Below, in pieces: positions 31,341 to 40,731 of a stretch of 64,000 bases of DNA. How positions within the stretch are numbered: position 1 is the first letter of the stretch; each line of letters opens with the position of its first letter. The translations under genes and the position numbers were made by a program. The notes under the pieces were generated by a model. The model made no database searches. It was not told where the DNA came from and saw only the letters and a list, made by a program, of their open reading frames with translations. The DNA is from Leptospira hartskeerlii (GTDB lineage Bacteria; Spirochaetota; Leptospiria; Leptospirales; Leptospiraceae), in assembly GCF_002811475.1 (NCBI RefSeq), contig NZ_NPDL01000012.1, forward strand, positions 7,926-71,925, written 5' to 3'.

Positions 31341-31360
31341 CTCTGGTTTGATCCCCAGAG
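31341..31360 (+). terminator. Intercistronic hairpin between mreB and mreC
   Basis: CTCTGG (31341-31346) pairs with CCAGAG (31355-31360), and a run of six T lies 12 nt downstream, just before the mreC start. It could act as a partial terminator or RNA-end stabiliser that keeps mreB expression above that of mreC. The stem is short, so this is tentative. Confidence 0.35.
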
Positions 31361-31378
31361 TCTGATACGGAATTTTTT

Positions 31379-32482
31379 ATGCTTTGGCTTCAAGTTAATA
31401 AAAGTAAGGAAACTGTTTCCCTTTTATTCTGTATTGTATTCTCTCTTCTGTCCCTGACCTTTAAGAGTAATGTTTTAGTCAGAGGGATTGCAAGTTTCCA
31501 GAGAGTAGGGGATTCCGTTTCCGGTTCGATCGATGGGGTCGGTTCCTTTTTTAAAGGAGCCTATACTAAATTAGAATCTTTTGAAGCGGTTCGCCAGGAA
31601 AGAGATGCCTGCGTTGCTGCAATAGATGATTATAAACTTCTGCCCCAAGATCTGGAAAGAGTAAGCAGAGAAAACGAAAGTCTCAGAAGAGAATTACGTT
31701 TTAATACTAAACAAAAATATTCTACAGTCAAAGCTGAAGTTCTTTCCGTTCGCTTAAATTCAATCTATCGTACTATCATTATAGACAAAGGTTCCGAAGC
31801 AGGGATCAAACCTTATATGCCTGTCACTGCAAGAGCGGTGAATCAAAAAGGTGAAATTATAGAAGCTCTAGTAGGAAAGGTGATCGCAGTCACCGGAGGA
31901 TCTTCAGTGGTCCAACCTATTATCAATTCCAATTATAATATGGGTGTTTCCATTCCGGAAAGTAACCTTTGGGCAACTCTATCCGGAAACTCTGGAAGAG
32001 GTATGGAAGCATTGATGAATTATATAGATAGCGGTATCATCATTGATCCAAGGATTTTCGGAGATTATCCGATGGGTCCAAGTGAGATGATCCAATACAC
32101 CGAGTCTTTGAGTAAGATCGGAAAACCTGTATATAGCTCTGGTTCTTCCGGAATGTTCCCGCCTGGAATTCCTGTGGGTATAATTACTGAAGAAGGTCCG
32201 CGCAACGGAAGTTTTAAAACTGCATTCTTAAAACCTTTTGTTCGTTTTGATATGTTGGAGTCAGTTACTATCCTAATGAAACTTCCTGAAAAATGGGCAG
32301 AGACCTGGCCGGAAGGACAGAATATTAATATCGAAAATCCGTATTTTGGTGAATTAAATTATCCTAAAGAAGAAAGAGAACCTAAGGTTCCAACTCCTGT
32401 AGGAAACAAACCTGTAGAAACTCCTAAACCTCAAAAACCGGAAGGGAATGGATCCGGATTCTCCGAAGAGGAAACGAACTGA
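31379..32482 (+). CDS. mreC: Rod-shape protein MreC
   Basis: A 367-residue bitopic protein: an N-terminal membrane helix (about 13-30), a coiled coil ([19 protein letters not shown]), then the beta-rich periplasmic domain ([23 protein letters not shown] and [21 protein letters not shown]). A Pro/Lys-rich tail follows. It activates the PBP2-RodA pair encoded downstream. It overlaps mreD by one base (TGATG). Confidence 0.95.
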   Translation: MLWLQVNKSKETVSLLFCIVFSLLSLTFKSNVLVRGIASFQRVGDSVSGSIDGVGSFFKGAYTKLESFEAVRQERDACVAAIDDYKLLPQDLERVSRENESLRRELRFNTKQKYSTVKAEVLSVRLNSIYRTIIIDKGSEAGIKPYMPVTARAVNQKGEIIEALVGKVIAVTGGSSVVQPIINSNYNMGVSIPESNLWATLSGNSGRGMEALMNYIDSGIIIDPRIFGDYPMGPSEMIQYTESLSKIGKPVYSSGSSGMFPPGIPVGIITEEGPRNGSFKTAFLKPFVRFDMLESVTILMKLPEKWAETWPEGQNINIENPYFGELNYPKEEREPKVPTPVGNKPVETPKPQKPEGNGSGFSEEETN

Positions 32483-32985
32483 TGATCTTAGAATATATAG
32501 TCATCGGTGCAGGGATATTGATCTCACACTTCTTAAACGGAACAAACTTGTTTGAGATTTCCGGATTTAAACCTGACTTTATGGTGATCTTTGTGCTATT
32601 CTTCGCTCTTAGAAGAGGGACAATGGCAGGGATTTGGATCGGATTTTTCGGAGGATTACTTTCCGATTCAGGTTTAGGCGGAGAAATTGTAGGAAACGTT
32701 GTTACCTATAAGATAGGTCTTCACTCTCTCACATTCTGTATCATGGGATATATCGTAGGAAAATTCGCAAGACCTGCCTATCATGAAAATCAGATTTCCA
32801 TAATGTTGTATTCTCTTGTGGTGACTTTGATCTCCAGGATTGCGTCTTATTTCTTATTCTCCTTATTCTTTCATGAAAATTTAAACTACTCCATCATCAG
32901 TACCTCGATATTTAACGGAGCGATCGCTCCTATATTCTTTTGGGTACTTGGAAAATTGTACAGATTGGAGCAGGCGGAAGGCTAA
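32482..32985 (+). CDS. mreD: Rod-shape protein MreD
   Basis: A 167-residue membrane protein with about five helices, the usual size and layout for MreD (start of helix 1 followed by [17 protein letters not shown]). It partners MreC in the elongasome. Both neighbours overlap or abut it: mreC by one base, and mrdA begins one base after its stop. Confidence 0.9.
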   Translation: MILEYIVIGAGILISHFLNGTNLFEISGFKPDFMVIFVLFFALRRGTMAGIWIGFFGGLLSDSGLGGEIVGNVVTYKIGLHSLTFCIMGYIVGKFARPAYHENQISIMLYSLVVTLISRIASYFLFSLFFHENLNYSIISTSIFNGAIAPIFFWVLGKLYRLEQAEG

Positions 32986-32986
32986 A

Positions 32987-34927
32987 ATGTTGGGGGGAGG
33001 AGGATCTTCTTCAGCCACAGAGTTTAGACTGGAGCGCAGTTTCAGGCTAAGACTTTACATGTTCTCCGGACTTGTTGCGTTTGCATTAATCGCATTCGTA
33101 ATTCAGCTATTCAATCTTCAGATCGTACAAGGAACGGATAACTCTTTAAAAGCGGAGAAGTTCGTTCGAAAAAGCGAAACGATCCCTGCCGCTAGGGGAG
33201 AAATGTTCGATAGAAACTTTCTCACTCCTGAAACATCTATGGCACTTGTTTCCAATTATTCCAGTTTGGATGCGGTTCTAAACACTTCCATACTCAAATA
33301 CGATCCGGTTAAGGTTAAAAATTTTCTACAAGAATTCGCAAGAACTCTTTCTATCCCGATGTCTTATTATGAAGAGGATCTGCTTGAGCCTAAATTTTCC
33401 AAAAAGATCAAAACTAAAAAACCATTCGTACTTTTAGAAGCGATCTCTAAGGCTCAGCAGGAGCGTATATCAGTTTTTGATAATATATCTAAATATGTGA
33501 TCTTGGTTCCTTCTCCCAGAAGGATCTATAAGATGGGTCCCGCACTTGCTCACGTTACGGGATATATAGGTAAGCCAAGTAAAACGGATCTTCTTACCCG
33601 TGAGATCAAGTCTTATCAATGGCTCGGAAAAGATGGGTTGGAGCTCCAATACGATTCAAGACTTCGAGGAACTGACGGATTCAGGATCCAAAAACGAAGT
33701 TCCGAAGGAAATATTGAAGAAGAAAGAGTAGTGGAACATTCTACTCCAGGTAACAACCTCGTTCTTACAATAGACAAGGATATTCAACTTGCTGCATATA
33801 AGGCGCTAAAAGGAGCCAGAGGAACTGCGATCGCGATGCGTCCTTCTACCGGAGAGATTTTGGCAATGGCTTCTAATCCGAGCTATGATCCCAATGTTCT
33901 TTCCGGAAAAAGTAGATCTGAAAGAACTGCGCATTATAAGAGAGTCGATGCAAACGGCGGATTTTTAAATCTTGCGATCCAATCTAAATTCCCTCCTGCT
34001 TCTACCTATAAAACGTTAGTTGCACTTGCCGCATTAGAAAGCGGGCATAAGGTGGATTATACTCCTGAAACCAGCTACCAATGTAATGGTAGTTATACTT
34101 TAAAATCCACATTCGCTGGAGTTCCTGACCAAGTGTTTTATTGTTGGGAGAAGGGAGGGCATGGCACGAATGATTTGGCCCATGCTCTTCAAAAGTCATG
34201 TTCCGTTTATTTTTATAACCTAGGATATAAACTCGGTTCAGATCCTATCTTGACTTATTCTCGTTTATTCTTGCTGGATCAAAAATCCAAAGTGGATCTT
34301 CCTGGAGAAATTGCAGGTCAGGTCCCTTCTCCTGCTTGGAAGAAAAGAATTTATGGAACCAGATGGTTTGATGGAGATACGATCAACCTTTCTATCGGAC
34401 AAGGATTCATGTCCGTCACTCCTCTTGCCATGACTTTGTTCTATGCGGGACTATTGAACAGAGGCCAGATCTACCAACCTTATATAGTGAACGAGATCAG
34501 AGATCCTTTAGACAACTCCATTATCAATCGAACAGATCCACAAAGGCTGAGCGATATTCCGATCCAATCCTCTACAGTAGAAGCGATTAAAACTGGACTT
34601 AGATTGGTAGTGAAGAATGGAACTGCTGCATTCGTATTAAATAAACCTGGGCTTCCAGATATCGCGGGAAAAACGGGAACCGCCCAAACAAGAAGAAGGG
34701 GATCTTCCGGATCCAACCACGCTTGGTTCATAGGATATGCACCCGCAAATGCACCTGTCAGCGAACAAGTGTTAGTCGCTGTGTTCGTAGAATACGGAGT
34801 GGGTGGAGCGGCGGGAGCGGCACCTGTTGCGAGAGAAATGTTTAGGGCCGCTTTCCCTCCAGGAAGTTTCAAAAGAACAGCGGAGATACCTGAAGCGGTT
34901 CCTGCAGCATCGGAGAATGTACAATGA
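32987..34927 (+). CDS. mrdA: Penicillin-binding protein 2, elongasome transpeptidase
   Basis: A 646-residue class B PBP with one N-terminal helix, a PBP-dimer domain (about 60-230) and a transpeptidase domain with Ser339-x-x-Lys342 (PASTYK), SCS (as SxN/SxD) and KTGTAQ. It cross-links glycan made by RodA. Start taken at 32987, where GGAAGG lies upstream and mreD ends one base before; an earlier in-frame codon at 32948 is inside mreD. It overlaps rodA by ATGA. Confidence 0.96.
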   Translation: MLGGGGSSSATEFRLERSFRLRLYMFSGLVAFALIAFVIQLFNLQIVQGTDNSLKAEKFVRKSETIPAARGEMFDRNFLTPETSMALVSNYSSLDAVLNTSILKYDPVKVKNFLQEFARTLSIPMSYYEEDLLEPKFSKKIKTKKPFVLLEAISKAQQERISVFDNISKYVILVPSPRRIYKMGPALAHVTGYIGKPSKTDLLTREIKSYQWLGKDGLELQYDSRLRGTDGFRIQKRSSEGNIEEERVVEHSTPGNNLVLTIDKDIQLAAYKALKGARGTAIAMRPSTGEILAMASNPSYDPNVLSGKSRSERTAHYKRVDANGGFLNLAIQSKFPPASTYKTLVALAALESGHKVDYTPETSYQCNGSYTLKSTFAGVPDQVFYCWEKGGHGTNDLAHALQKSCSVYFYNLGYKLGSDPILTYSRLFLLDQKSKVDLPGEIAGQVPSPAWKKRIYGTRWFDGDTINLSIGQGFMSVTPLAMTLFYAGLLNRGQIYQPYIVNEIRDPLDNSIINRTDPQRLSDIPIQSSTVEAIKTGLRLVVKNGTAAFVLNKPGLPDIAGKTGTAQTRRRGSSGSNHAWFIGYAPANAPVSEQVLVAVFVEYGVGGAAGAAPVAREMFRAAFPPGSFKRTAEIPEAVPAASENVQ

Positions 34928-36444
34928 TGTCGGATCGTTCCATAGACAGGATTGACTACTTTTTGGTAGGCTCGGTCATCATAGTTGTGATCTGCAGTGT
35001 TCTCACTTTATATTCGCAAGAATATAATTTTGATGATCCGAGTGCGGGGTTGATGAGCCATAAATGGTTCAAACAGTTATTATTCTTCCTTGGCGGACTC
35101 GTGATTATGTGGTTCGTGTCTCGGATCAATTACCAATTGATCGGGGCTTATGCGTTATTTATCTACGGGTTCGCAATTCTATTGCTCGCGCTCACTTTAG
35201 TCAAATGGATCGGTTACCTTCCTTCCAGTAGGGGTGCAAGATCGTGGATTAAGATAGGACCATTTCTTTTGCAGGCATCTGAATTTGCAAAACTCGCTAC
35301 TGTGATCTTACTCGGTCAGTATCTTGTATTGAAAGAAAAAGAAATGAAGAAGCTCGTAGTACTCGTGATCCCGTTCGGGATCGTACTTCTTCCCATGGCT
35401 TTGATACTTTTGCAGCCTGACTTTGGAACAGCGGTTTCCTTCTTACCAATCTTATTCACCATGTTGTTCTTGGGAGGAGCCGACTATTTCCATATTGGTT
35501 CCTTCATTACATTCGGGGGAATTTCACTAGTTCTTCCGATGTATGTGGAATATTCCAAACTTACATTGCTAAACGATATTCTTGCTTTCCTGCAAAGAAC
35601 CGGAAAAACGGACCTTCTTTCCGTAGTAAACCGATTAGGTGGAAAAACCTGGCAAGTATTGGATGGGAAAGAAGTAGCCGGGGCCAATCTGACTCCTAAA
35701 ACGATCGCAGCATTGAGAGAAGTATTCGATCAGGTAATCGACCTGGAAGGAAGTTTTATATTTAAGTTGCTTTCTAACCAAGGACTATTGATCGGCTTGG
35801 GTGCAACACTTATCATATTCAGTATTATCATGATTTTACTTAGGATCGCTCGAGGAAGTAAAACATTACGTTCTTATTATATTCCTTTGGGGATCTTAGG
35901 GATCAGTTTGATCTCAGCGGTAGTCGTAATGAAAACCGTTCCTTTCCGAGAAAACCAGGTAATCCGATTGACTGCATTTTTAAATCCCGACGAGTTCAAA
36001 CAGGATGCGGGATACCAGCTCAGAGCTTCTAAGCCTGCAGTGGGTTCCGGAAAATTAGTCGGAAAAGGATTTTTAAACGCGGAAATGACGGAAGGAAAAA
36101 TCCCTCACGTTCCTGAATCCAGCACAGACTTTATATTCGCTTCTTGGGCAGAACAAACCGGATTTATAGGTTCGGTGTTTTTGCTCTTCTTCTTATTCTC
36201 TATTCCACTTAGAGGACTGCAGATCAGTTACGAAAGTAAGGACAGATTCGGCTCGCTCCTCGCGTCTGGGATCGTAGCGATGTTATTTTATCACATGGCG
36301 ATCAATATTGGGATCGTACTCGGACTATTGCCTGTAACAGGGATCCCACTTTCATTTATGAGTTACGGTGGTTCTCACTTACTTATGTCCATGGCTGCAG
36401 TCGGGATTATTCTCTCGATCAAGATGAGAAAACACGCAAACTGA
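34924..36444 (+). CDS. rodA: RodA peptidoglycan glycosyltransferase with an internal insertion
   Basis: A SEDS-family protein with about ten helices and the essential-Asp motif [10 protein letters not shown]; ends in the typical [18 protein letters not shown]. At 506 residues it is about 100 longer than usual RodA. The extra material is mostly at 208-280, a soluble stretch ([21 protein letters not shown] and following) between helices that may be a periplasmic domain. It polymerises glycan strands from lipid II with PBP2. Last core gene of the mre operon. Confidence 0.95.
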   Translation: MMSDRSIDRIDYFLVGSVIIVVICSVLTLYSQEYNFDDPSAGLMSHKWFKQLLFFLGGLVIMWFVSRINYQLIGAYALFIYGFAILLLALTLVKWIGYLPSSRGARSWIKIGPFLLQASEFAKLATVILLGQYLVLKEKEMKKLVVLVIPFGIVLLPMALILLQPDFGTAVSFLPILFTMLFLGGADYFHIGSFITFGGISLVLPMYVEYSKLTLLNDILAFLQRTGKTDLLSVVNRLGGKTWQVLDGKEVAGANLTPKTIAALREVFDQVIDLEGSFIFKLLSNQGLLIGLGATLIIFSIIMILLRIARGSKTLRSYYIPLGILGISLISAVVVMKTVPFRENQVIRLTAFLNPDEFKQDAGYQLRASKPAVGSGKLVGKGFLNAEMTEGKIPHVPESSTDFIFASWAEQTGFIGSVFLLFFLFSIPLRGLQISYESKDRFGSLLASGIVAMLFYHMAINIGIVLGLLPVTGIPLSFMSYGGSHLLMSMAAVGIILSIKMRKHAN

Positions 36445-36507
36445 AATTCGGACCGGTAAAATGGCTGACTTTGCAAAAAAGACTGCCGATATTATAACAA
36501 AGCCGGC

Positions 36508-37299
36508 ATGGAAAGAGTAAAAGACTCCAGATTTCTATTCGATCTGAAAAGAAAATTCCGTTATATCTTGGAAGAGGTGGAGAAGAATACCTACGACCAA
36601 GATTCGGAAGTAAGAGAATTAGAAACAGTCTGGGAAGAAATGTTCGATGTCGCTTCCCGTAACGATACCCCTTATTTCAAAGCGAGACTTTCCAATCTAA
36701 AAAGACAGTTAGATGGTTTTGTTAGGAACAAAGCTTATGAAAAACAAGAGTTCGATCGTATCTACAGACAATTAGAAAAAATACGTAAAGACGATACTGT
36801 AGAATTTTTAGATGAATCTATGCGTTCCACTTTGGGAAGGATCTCCGAAAACACAAATCGAGTTACAGCTAACGTATCAGGTTCCGGGTTAGAGCCTGGC
36901 TCTTTGGGTGGTATACCTCTACTTCTCACATTCAGATGTGGAACTGTTCATTTTATAGTAAAATCCGGACCAAAAAAGATATTCAAAAACGTACATAGAA
37001 ACAAGGACAAAGTCCTCTACGAAGGAAAAAAATATCCTATCTTCCCGAGTAGATCCATTTATTTTTCTTGGGAAGGAGAAGGTAGAGCCTGGGAAACTGA
37101 ACCCGGGACCTTACTCATGATCCGTTATCCGGAAGGGAACAGATTTTTTAGATGCGACGCATTAGGTGACACATTCCGTATTCCTGAAGATACTTTTAAA
37201 AGAAGATTACAACCGACCGACAAACAGTCCTCCGAGATCCGTTATTATTTCCGCAAAGCGGGTATTCGTTACTATTATATTCCCCAAAAAGGGGAGTGA
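36508..37299 (+). CDS. Conserved protein of unknown function, N-terminal coiled coil, possible CheW-like C-terminus
   Basis: A 263-residue soluble protein. Residues 1-110 are charged and helical (LKRKFRYILEEVEK, then RLSNLKRQLDGFVR). The C-terminal half has beta-strand pattern (LLLTFRCGTVHFIV, then TLLMIRYPEGNRFF, DALGDTFRIPEDTF) loosely like a CheW fold, but identity is too low for a claim. It starts 63 bp after rodA in the same direction and could be transcribed with the elongasome genes. Confidence 0.6.
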   Translation: MERVKDSRFLFDLKRKFRYILEEVEKNTYDQDSEVRELETVWEEMFDVASRNDTPYFKARLSNLKRQLDGFVRNKAYEKQEFDRIYRQLEKIRKDDTVEFLDESMRSTLGRISENTNRVTANVSGSGLEPGSLGGIPLLLTFRCGTVHFIVKSGPKKIFKNVHRNKDKVLYEGKKYPIFPSRSIYFSWEGEGRAWETEPGTLLMIRYPEGNRFFRCDALGDTFRIPEDTFKRRLQPTDKQSSEIRYYFRKAGIRYYYIPQKGE

Positions 37300-37311
37300 A
37301 TATCGGATTCT

Positions 37312-37659
37312 ATGATATTAAAGGAAGTAGATACGGAAAAAGGTCCGATCTCATTTCTGTCGGAAAACGACTATATCATTCGGGATAATGATTCCTTCTT
37401 CAATTTGATATATTCTGCAAATAGTGATACGATCGCGATTTATTCTTCAAATCTTCCCGAAAGATTTTTCGATCTGACAACCGGATTTGCTGGAGAGATC
37501 TTTCAAAAAATCACCAATTACCAAAAACGTTTTATCATCATTGGCGATTATTCTAATATTACTTCAAAAAGTTTTAAAGATTTAATTTACGAAAGTAACA
37601 AAAACGGCAAAGTGATATTTACGGAGACTTTAGAAGAGGGAATATCGCTGCTTAAGTAA
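37312..37659 (+). CDS. DUF4180 family protein
   Basis: A 115-residue protein with the DUF4180 hallmark: RFFDLTTGFAGEIFQKITNY, then FIIIGDYS, then SFKDLIYESN, in that order and spacing. Family function is unknown; members are often small single-domain cytoplasmic proteins. It follows the preceding gene by 12 bp. A role cannot be inferred. Confidence 0.85.
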   Translation: MILKEVDTEKGPISFLSENDYIIRDNDSFFNLIYSANSDTIAIYSSNLPERFFDLTTGFAGEIFQKITNYQKRFIIIGDYSNITSKSFKDLIYESNKNGKVIFTETLEEGISLLK

Positions 37660-37686
37660 CTGTTCTAAAAATTTTAAAGAGGAATT

Positions 37687-38235
37687 ATGAAATATTCGAA
37701 AATTGCTATATTGATAGTTTTTATAAATCTATTAGGATGTCTTCCTTCGATCTCTGTCGGAGAGGGTTTTCAGGTAAAGGGGAAAAGATATTCAGACGTT
37801 TCGGAATTTAAGTCTAAAAAAGTTTATTTAGATCTTACCTATGAATATGGGATTATTAAGGAAGAAACAAAAACAAAGTCAGGCAAAATAGAAAAGAAAA
37901 CGGATAGAGCAACTCCCGAGGTATATCTACAATTTAGAGATGCTCTCTTTTATGAATTAAAGGGAAAGTATAAGTTGGATGTTGAATTTGGGCTACCTAA
38001 GACAAAGGATTCTCTATTCATTTCCGTAACACCGAGAATGGATAGAGAATATACAACGGTAGAAAAGGCTAGTATCATCCTGAACAAAGGACAGGATCCT
38101 TTGTATAAATTAGACATCGTAAATGCACCTAGGGTCCAAACCTTGAAGATTGAATACGCGAAGACGGTAGAGCAGCTTGCCGAAATTTCAGCCGAAAAGA
38201 TCTTCGATGCTATTTTAGGAAAATCAGAAGAATAA
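37687..38235 (+). CDS. Putative lipoprotein of unknown function
   Basis: A 182-residue exported protein with signal MKYSKIAILIVFINLLGC and lipobox LLGC (Cys18). The mature part is charged (a KKVYLDLTYEYG strand, a Lys-rich KTKSGKIEKKTDR loop) without membrane helices. It has the ribosome site GAGGAatt. Family is unknown. Confidence 0.7.
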   Translation: MKYSKIAILIVFINLLGCLPSISVGEGFQVKGKRYSDVSEFKSKKVYLDLTYEYGIIKEETKTKSGKIEKKTDRATPEVYLQFRDALFYELKGKYKLDVEFGLPKTKDSLFISVTPRMDREYTTVEKASIILNKGQDPLYKLDIVNAPRVQTLKIEYAKTVEQLAEISAEKIFDAILGKSEE

Positions 38236-38407
38236 TAATAAATTTCCTTGAGTCGTAAAAGATATGTTTTGGGTTTCTTAAATTTTCCAAGAGACCTTCT
38301 TTTCTTTGCGGCTTTGCGTGAAACGCCTATAAAATCCACCTAACATAAAATTATTGTAATTTAGGTTGCAATTTTCCGCCTCAGTGAGAAAATCCGAGAC
38401 CTTTACG

Positions 38408-39493
38408 ATGCAGTACAATACTTCTTTCTGGGACAATTGGACATTCGAAAGCCTTTTCGATCTATATGCAAAGGGACCTGATTTTTCGAGTTCCAAAGAA
38501 TTAAAAATAAATAAAGAGACAAATTCCTATGATTGGATGGAGATCTGCACCGCATGTGTTCAGATAGAAAGTCTATTTCATCTGATCAACGAACTCATAC
38601 TGAGAGAAAAAATATTCTATGACCAAAAGTTCTCCGCTGGTTGGAATTCCTTCGAAAGTCTGGATTCATTGGACGGAAGTCTTTTAGTTTCGGTGGACAT
38701 TCCCACTGACGAACCGGAAGTAAAAGACTCTAGAAACGAAGCCTTAAAACTATTATGTGCCACGGATCTGATGAAAAAACATCAGGAAGAAAATCTAAAA
38801 GGTTATCGGGAGAATAAACAATCTCCTCACGAGTATTTCAGTCAGGTGGTTTGGGGAGCCGCAGGCAATTTAGGAAGAAGCGCATTTTTAGGAGCACATT
38901 ACGTGGCTCATCCGATCCGAGCTTCTCTTTTGGAGCAAGTACCTTTATTCAAGCCAAGCGCGGATATCAATTCGGAAATTAAAGAATGGATAGACGAAGA
39001 AAGAGTGAAAGTATTCACAAGTCTTACTCCTGTTGGAAGAATGAATAATTTTCAGCTCATTCTTCCTCCTTTGGTGACTGAGGTAATAGAATCTTCTTCT
39101 TCCCTTTCTGAGATCATACCCGCAACGATTGAAACCAGGGCGAAATACAAAAAGATCCGAGAATGGATCGGAGAATACCAGGCGGCCTTGGAGAACGAGG
39201 GCCCTTCCCAGATCTCTAAGTTTAGAAAAACATTATATAATGTAAGTCAGGATTTGGAAAGGATGAGAAAGCCAGGAGAATTGGGAGATACTAAAGTAGG
39301 GATGTCTTATATCGGTTTGAATCTTCCGACTCCTAAAATCCCGGATCTTAGGAAGTTTTTCGGGATCAGAAGTGCTCTCAACAAACTTCTGCTTAATCCA
39401 AAAGGAGAGAAGGCATTACTAAAATTACTGAAATGGTTTGGATGCGAGAAGGGAGAAGAACTCGGGAAAATTCGAAAATATTTTCTATTATAA
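38408..39493 (+). CDS. Cytoplasmic protein of unknown function
   Basis: A 361-residue soluble, helix-rich protein without signal peptide or membrane helices. Start taken at the ATG at 38408 rather than an upstream TTG at 38366. Features are a Trp/aromatic-rich N-terminus (SFWDNWTFESLFDL), a central loop (QVVWGAAGNLGRSAFLGAHYVAHPIR) with His residues, and a basic C-terminus. I recognise no family. It converges with the DUF1858 gene, with a hairpin between. Confidence 0.6.
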   Translation: MQYNTSFWDNWTFESLFDLYAKGPDFSSSKELKINKETNSYDWMEICTACVQIESLFHLINELILREKIFYDQKFSAGWNSFESLDSLDGSLLVSVDIPTDEPEVKDSRNEALKLLCATDLMKKHQEENLKGYRENKQSPHEYFSQVVWGAAGNLGRSAFLGAHYVAHPIRASLLEQVPLFKPSADINSEIKEWIDEERVKVFTSLTPVGRMNNFQLILPPLVTEVIESSSSLSEIIPATIETRAKYKKIREWIGEYQAALENEGPSQISKFRKTLYNVSQDLERMRKPGELGDTKVGMSYIGLNLPTPKIPDLRKFFGIRSALNKLLLNPKGEKALLKLLKWFGCEKGEELGKIRKYFLL

Positions 39494-39507
39494 AATCGGA
39501 ACGAAGG

Positions 39508-39525
39508 CGGAGAGATTACTCTCCG
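39508..39525. terminator. Hairpin between convergent genes, loop contains a stop codon
   Basis: CGGAGAG (39508-39514) pairs with CTCTCCG (39519-39525) around ATTA. The loop includes the TAA stop (complement of 39516-39518) of the DUF1858 gene. No long T-run on either side, so termination strength is uncertain. Confidence 0.45.
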
Positions 39526-39740
39526 TCCTCGAGTAGATTGTTCAAACTATCCAGAAGAACATCCACTTCCACACCGTAGCCCATACAAACTTGCTCAATA
39601 GTTTCGAGTTCGTTGATGGAACAATGAGAGCATCCGCCCAAATGATAGCTGGAGAATACCAATCCTGCTTCAGGATGAAGACCGATCGCTTCGCCTACCG
39701 TCATTTCTTTAAAAAATCTTGGCTTGACCGCTTCCGACAT
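39516..39740 (-). CDS. DUF1858 domain protein (hybrid-cluster-associated disulfide type)
   Basis: A 74-residue protein with the DUF1858 layout: MTVGEAIGLHPEAGLVF, then GGCSHCSINELETIEQVC, then a helix. The CxxC pair resembles the redox-active disulfide domain found near nitroreductases or hybrid-cluster enzymes. The ligand or partner here is unknown. It is divergent from the PTPS-like gene. Confidence 0.8.
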   Translation of the reverse strand: MSEAVKPRFFKEMTVGEAIGLHPEAGLVFSSYHLGGCSHCSINELETIEQVCMGYGVEVDVLLDSLNNLLEDGE

Positions 39741-39806
39741 GGGGAAAATCTCCTAAGTACTGGTTTAAGTTCCAGTATATAGACTCCCTAGGCCAAAGTC
39801 AATTCC

Positions 39807-40208
39807 ATGTTTTTTCAAGAAACCGGCAAATTCTATATTCGTATCGAGGAACGGTTCGAATCTTCTCATTATCTCTATAAATACTTCCCTGATGGCTCGG
39901 ATGAGCCGATCCATGGCCATTCCTTTAAGGTAGAAGTTTATCTCTCCGGCCAAAAGAACATTGGAGAAGACGGGATCAGTTTCGACTTTTTAACCTCTAA
40001 ACGTAAGCTGAAAGAGTTAGTAGCCGAGTTAGACCATATTCTGATTAACGATCATGCTGATTTTAAGAAGACAAATCCAACTTCTGAAAACATGGCTCGT
40101 TGGTTTTACCATGGCTTAAAGGATAGTGTGGCCGAGGCGAAAGGAAAAGTAGATCGGATCGTGATCCACGAAGGCCCAGAGAACTTAGCATACTATGAGC
40201 CGGCTTAA
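39807..40208 (+). CDS. 6-pyruvoyltetrahydropterin synthase / QueD family, Cys-less active site
   Basis: A 133-residue T-fold enzyme. Zinc ligands are His21 (SSHYL), His36 and His38 (HGHSF). The catalytic Cys normally four residues before the first His of HGH is absent; the segment reads SDEPIHGH, with Asp32 and Glu33. This resembles PTPS-III enzymes, which use Glu and feed folate synthesis in place of FolB. It could therefore make 6-hydroxymethyl-dihydropterin, or 6-carboxytetrahydropterin for queuosine. Which is unresolved. Confidence 0.8.
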   Translation: MFFQETGKFYIRIEERFESSHYLYKYFPDGSDEPIHGHSFKVEVYLSGQKNIGEDGISFDFLTSKRKLKELVAELDHILINDHADFKKTNPTSENMARWFYHGLKDSVAEAKGKVDRIVIHEGPENLAYYEPA

Positions 40209-40619
40209 TCAGATTTTTCCGTAAGTAAAAAGAAAAACTAGATTTGCTACCGCATAAGAGATCGTAAAATAAAAGCCGACCCGCAAAGGCCTGGGAAGTT
40301 TCATCACTCCGCAAAGAACAAAATGGACCGCTAAAAAACAAAGTGCTAATGTGTTGGTCCAAAGAACTGCCTTCACCGGTTCCGAATCTGCTCCATACAA
40401 AAGAAGAAGGACCGTAGGCAATAACCCCAGAAAACTCATGAATCCGCCTGTGGCAATCCAGACCATTAGGATCATTCTGGATTGTCTTTCGTCAGGATGT
40501 TGGAAGACCGAGATGGCGCCCCCCACTACTAACTGGTGCAGAAAACCGTGGAATGCGTATACCAAACTTACGCATAAAAATAGGATCGTAGGCAGGTTGA
40601 GATGATTTAGATCTGACAA
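40209..40619 (-). CDS. Four-helix membrane protein of unknown function
   Basis: A 136-residue protein with four hydrophobic helices (about 10-32, 50-72, 84-102, 112-133) and small loops. No catalytic motif seen. It converges with the PTPS-like gene: their stop codons abut at 40208 and 40209. No family recognised. Confidence 0.65.
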   Translation of the reverse strand: MSDLNHLNLPTILFLCVSLVYAFHGFLHQLVVGGAISVFQHPDERQSRMILMVWIATGGFMSFLGLLPTVLLLLYGADSEPVKAVLWTNTLALCFLAVHFVLCGVMKLPRPLRVGFYFTISYAVANLVFLFTYGKI

Positions 40620-40731
40620 CTGGAAAACTCCGGACTTCTTCTCGACTCACAAATCTTACGGAATGGCTTTCGCTTCACAACTAATTTACTGTTGACCTTC
40701 GATTGAAAAAAACGAAGATAACAGGCCTGAC

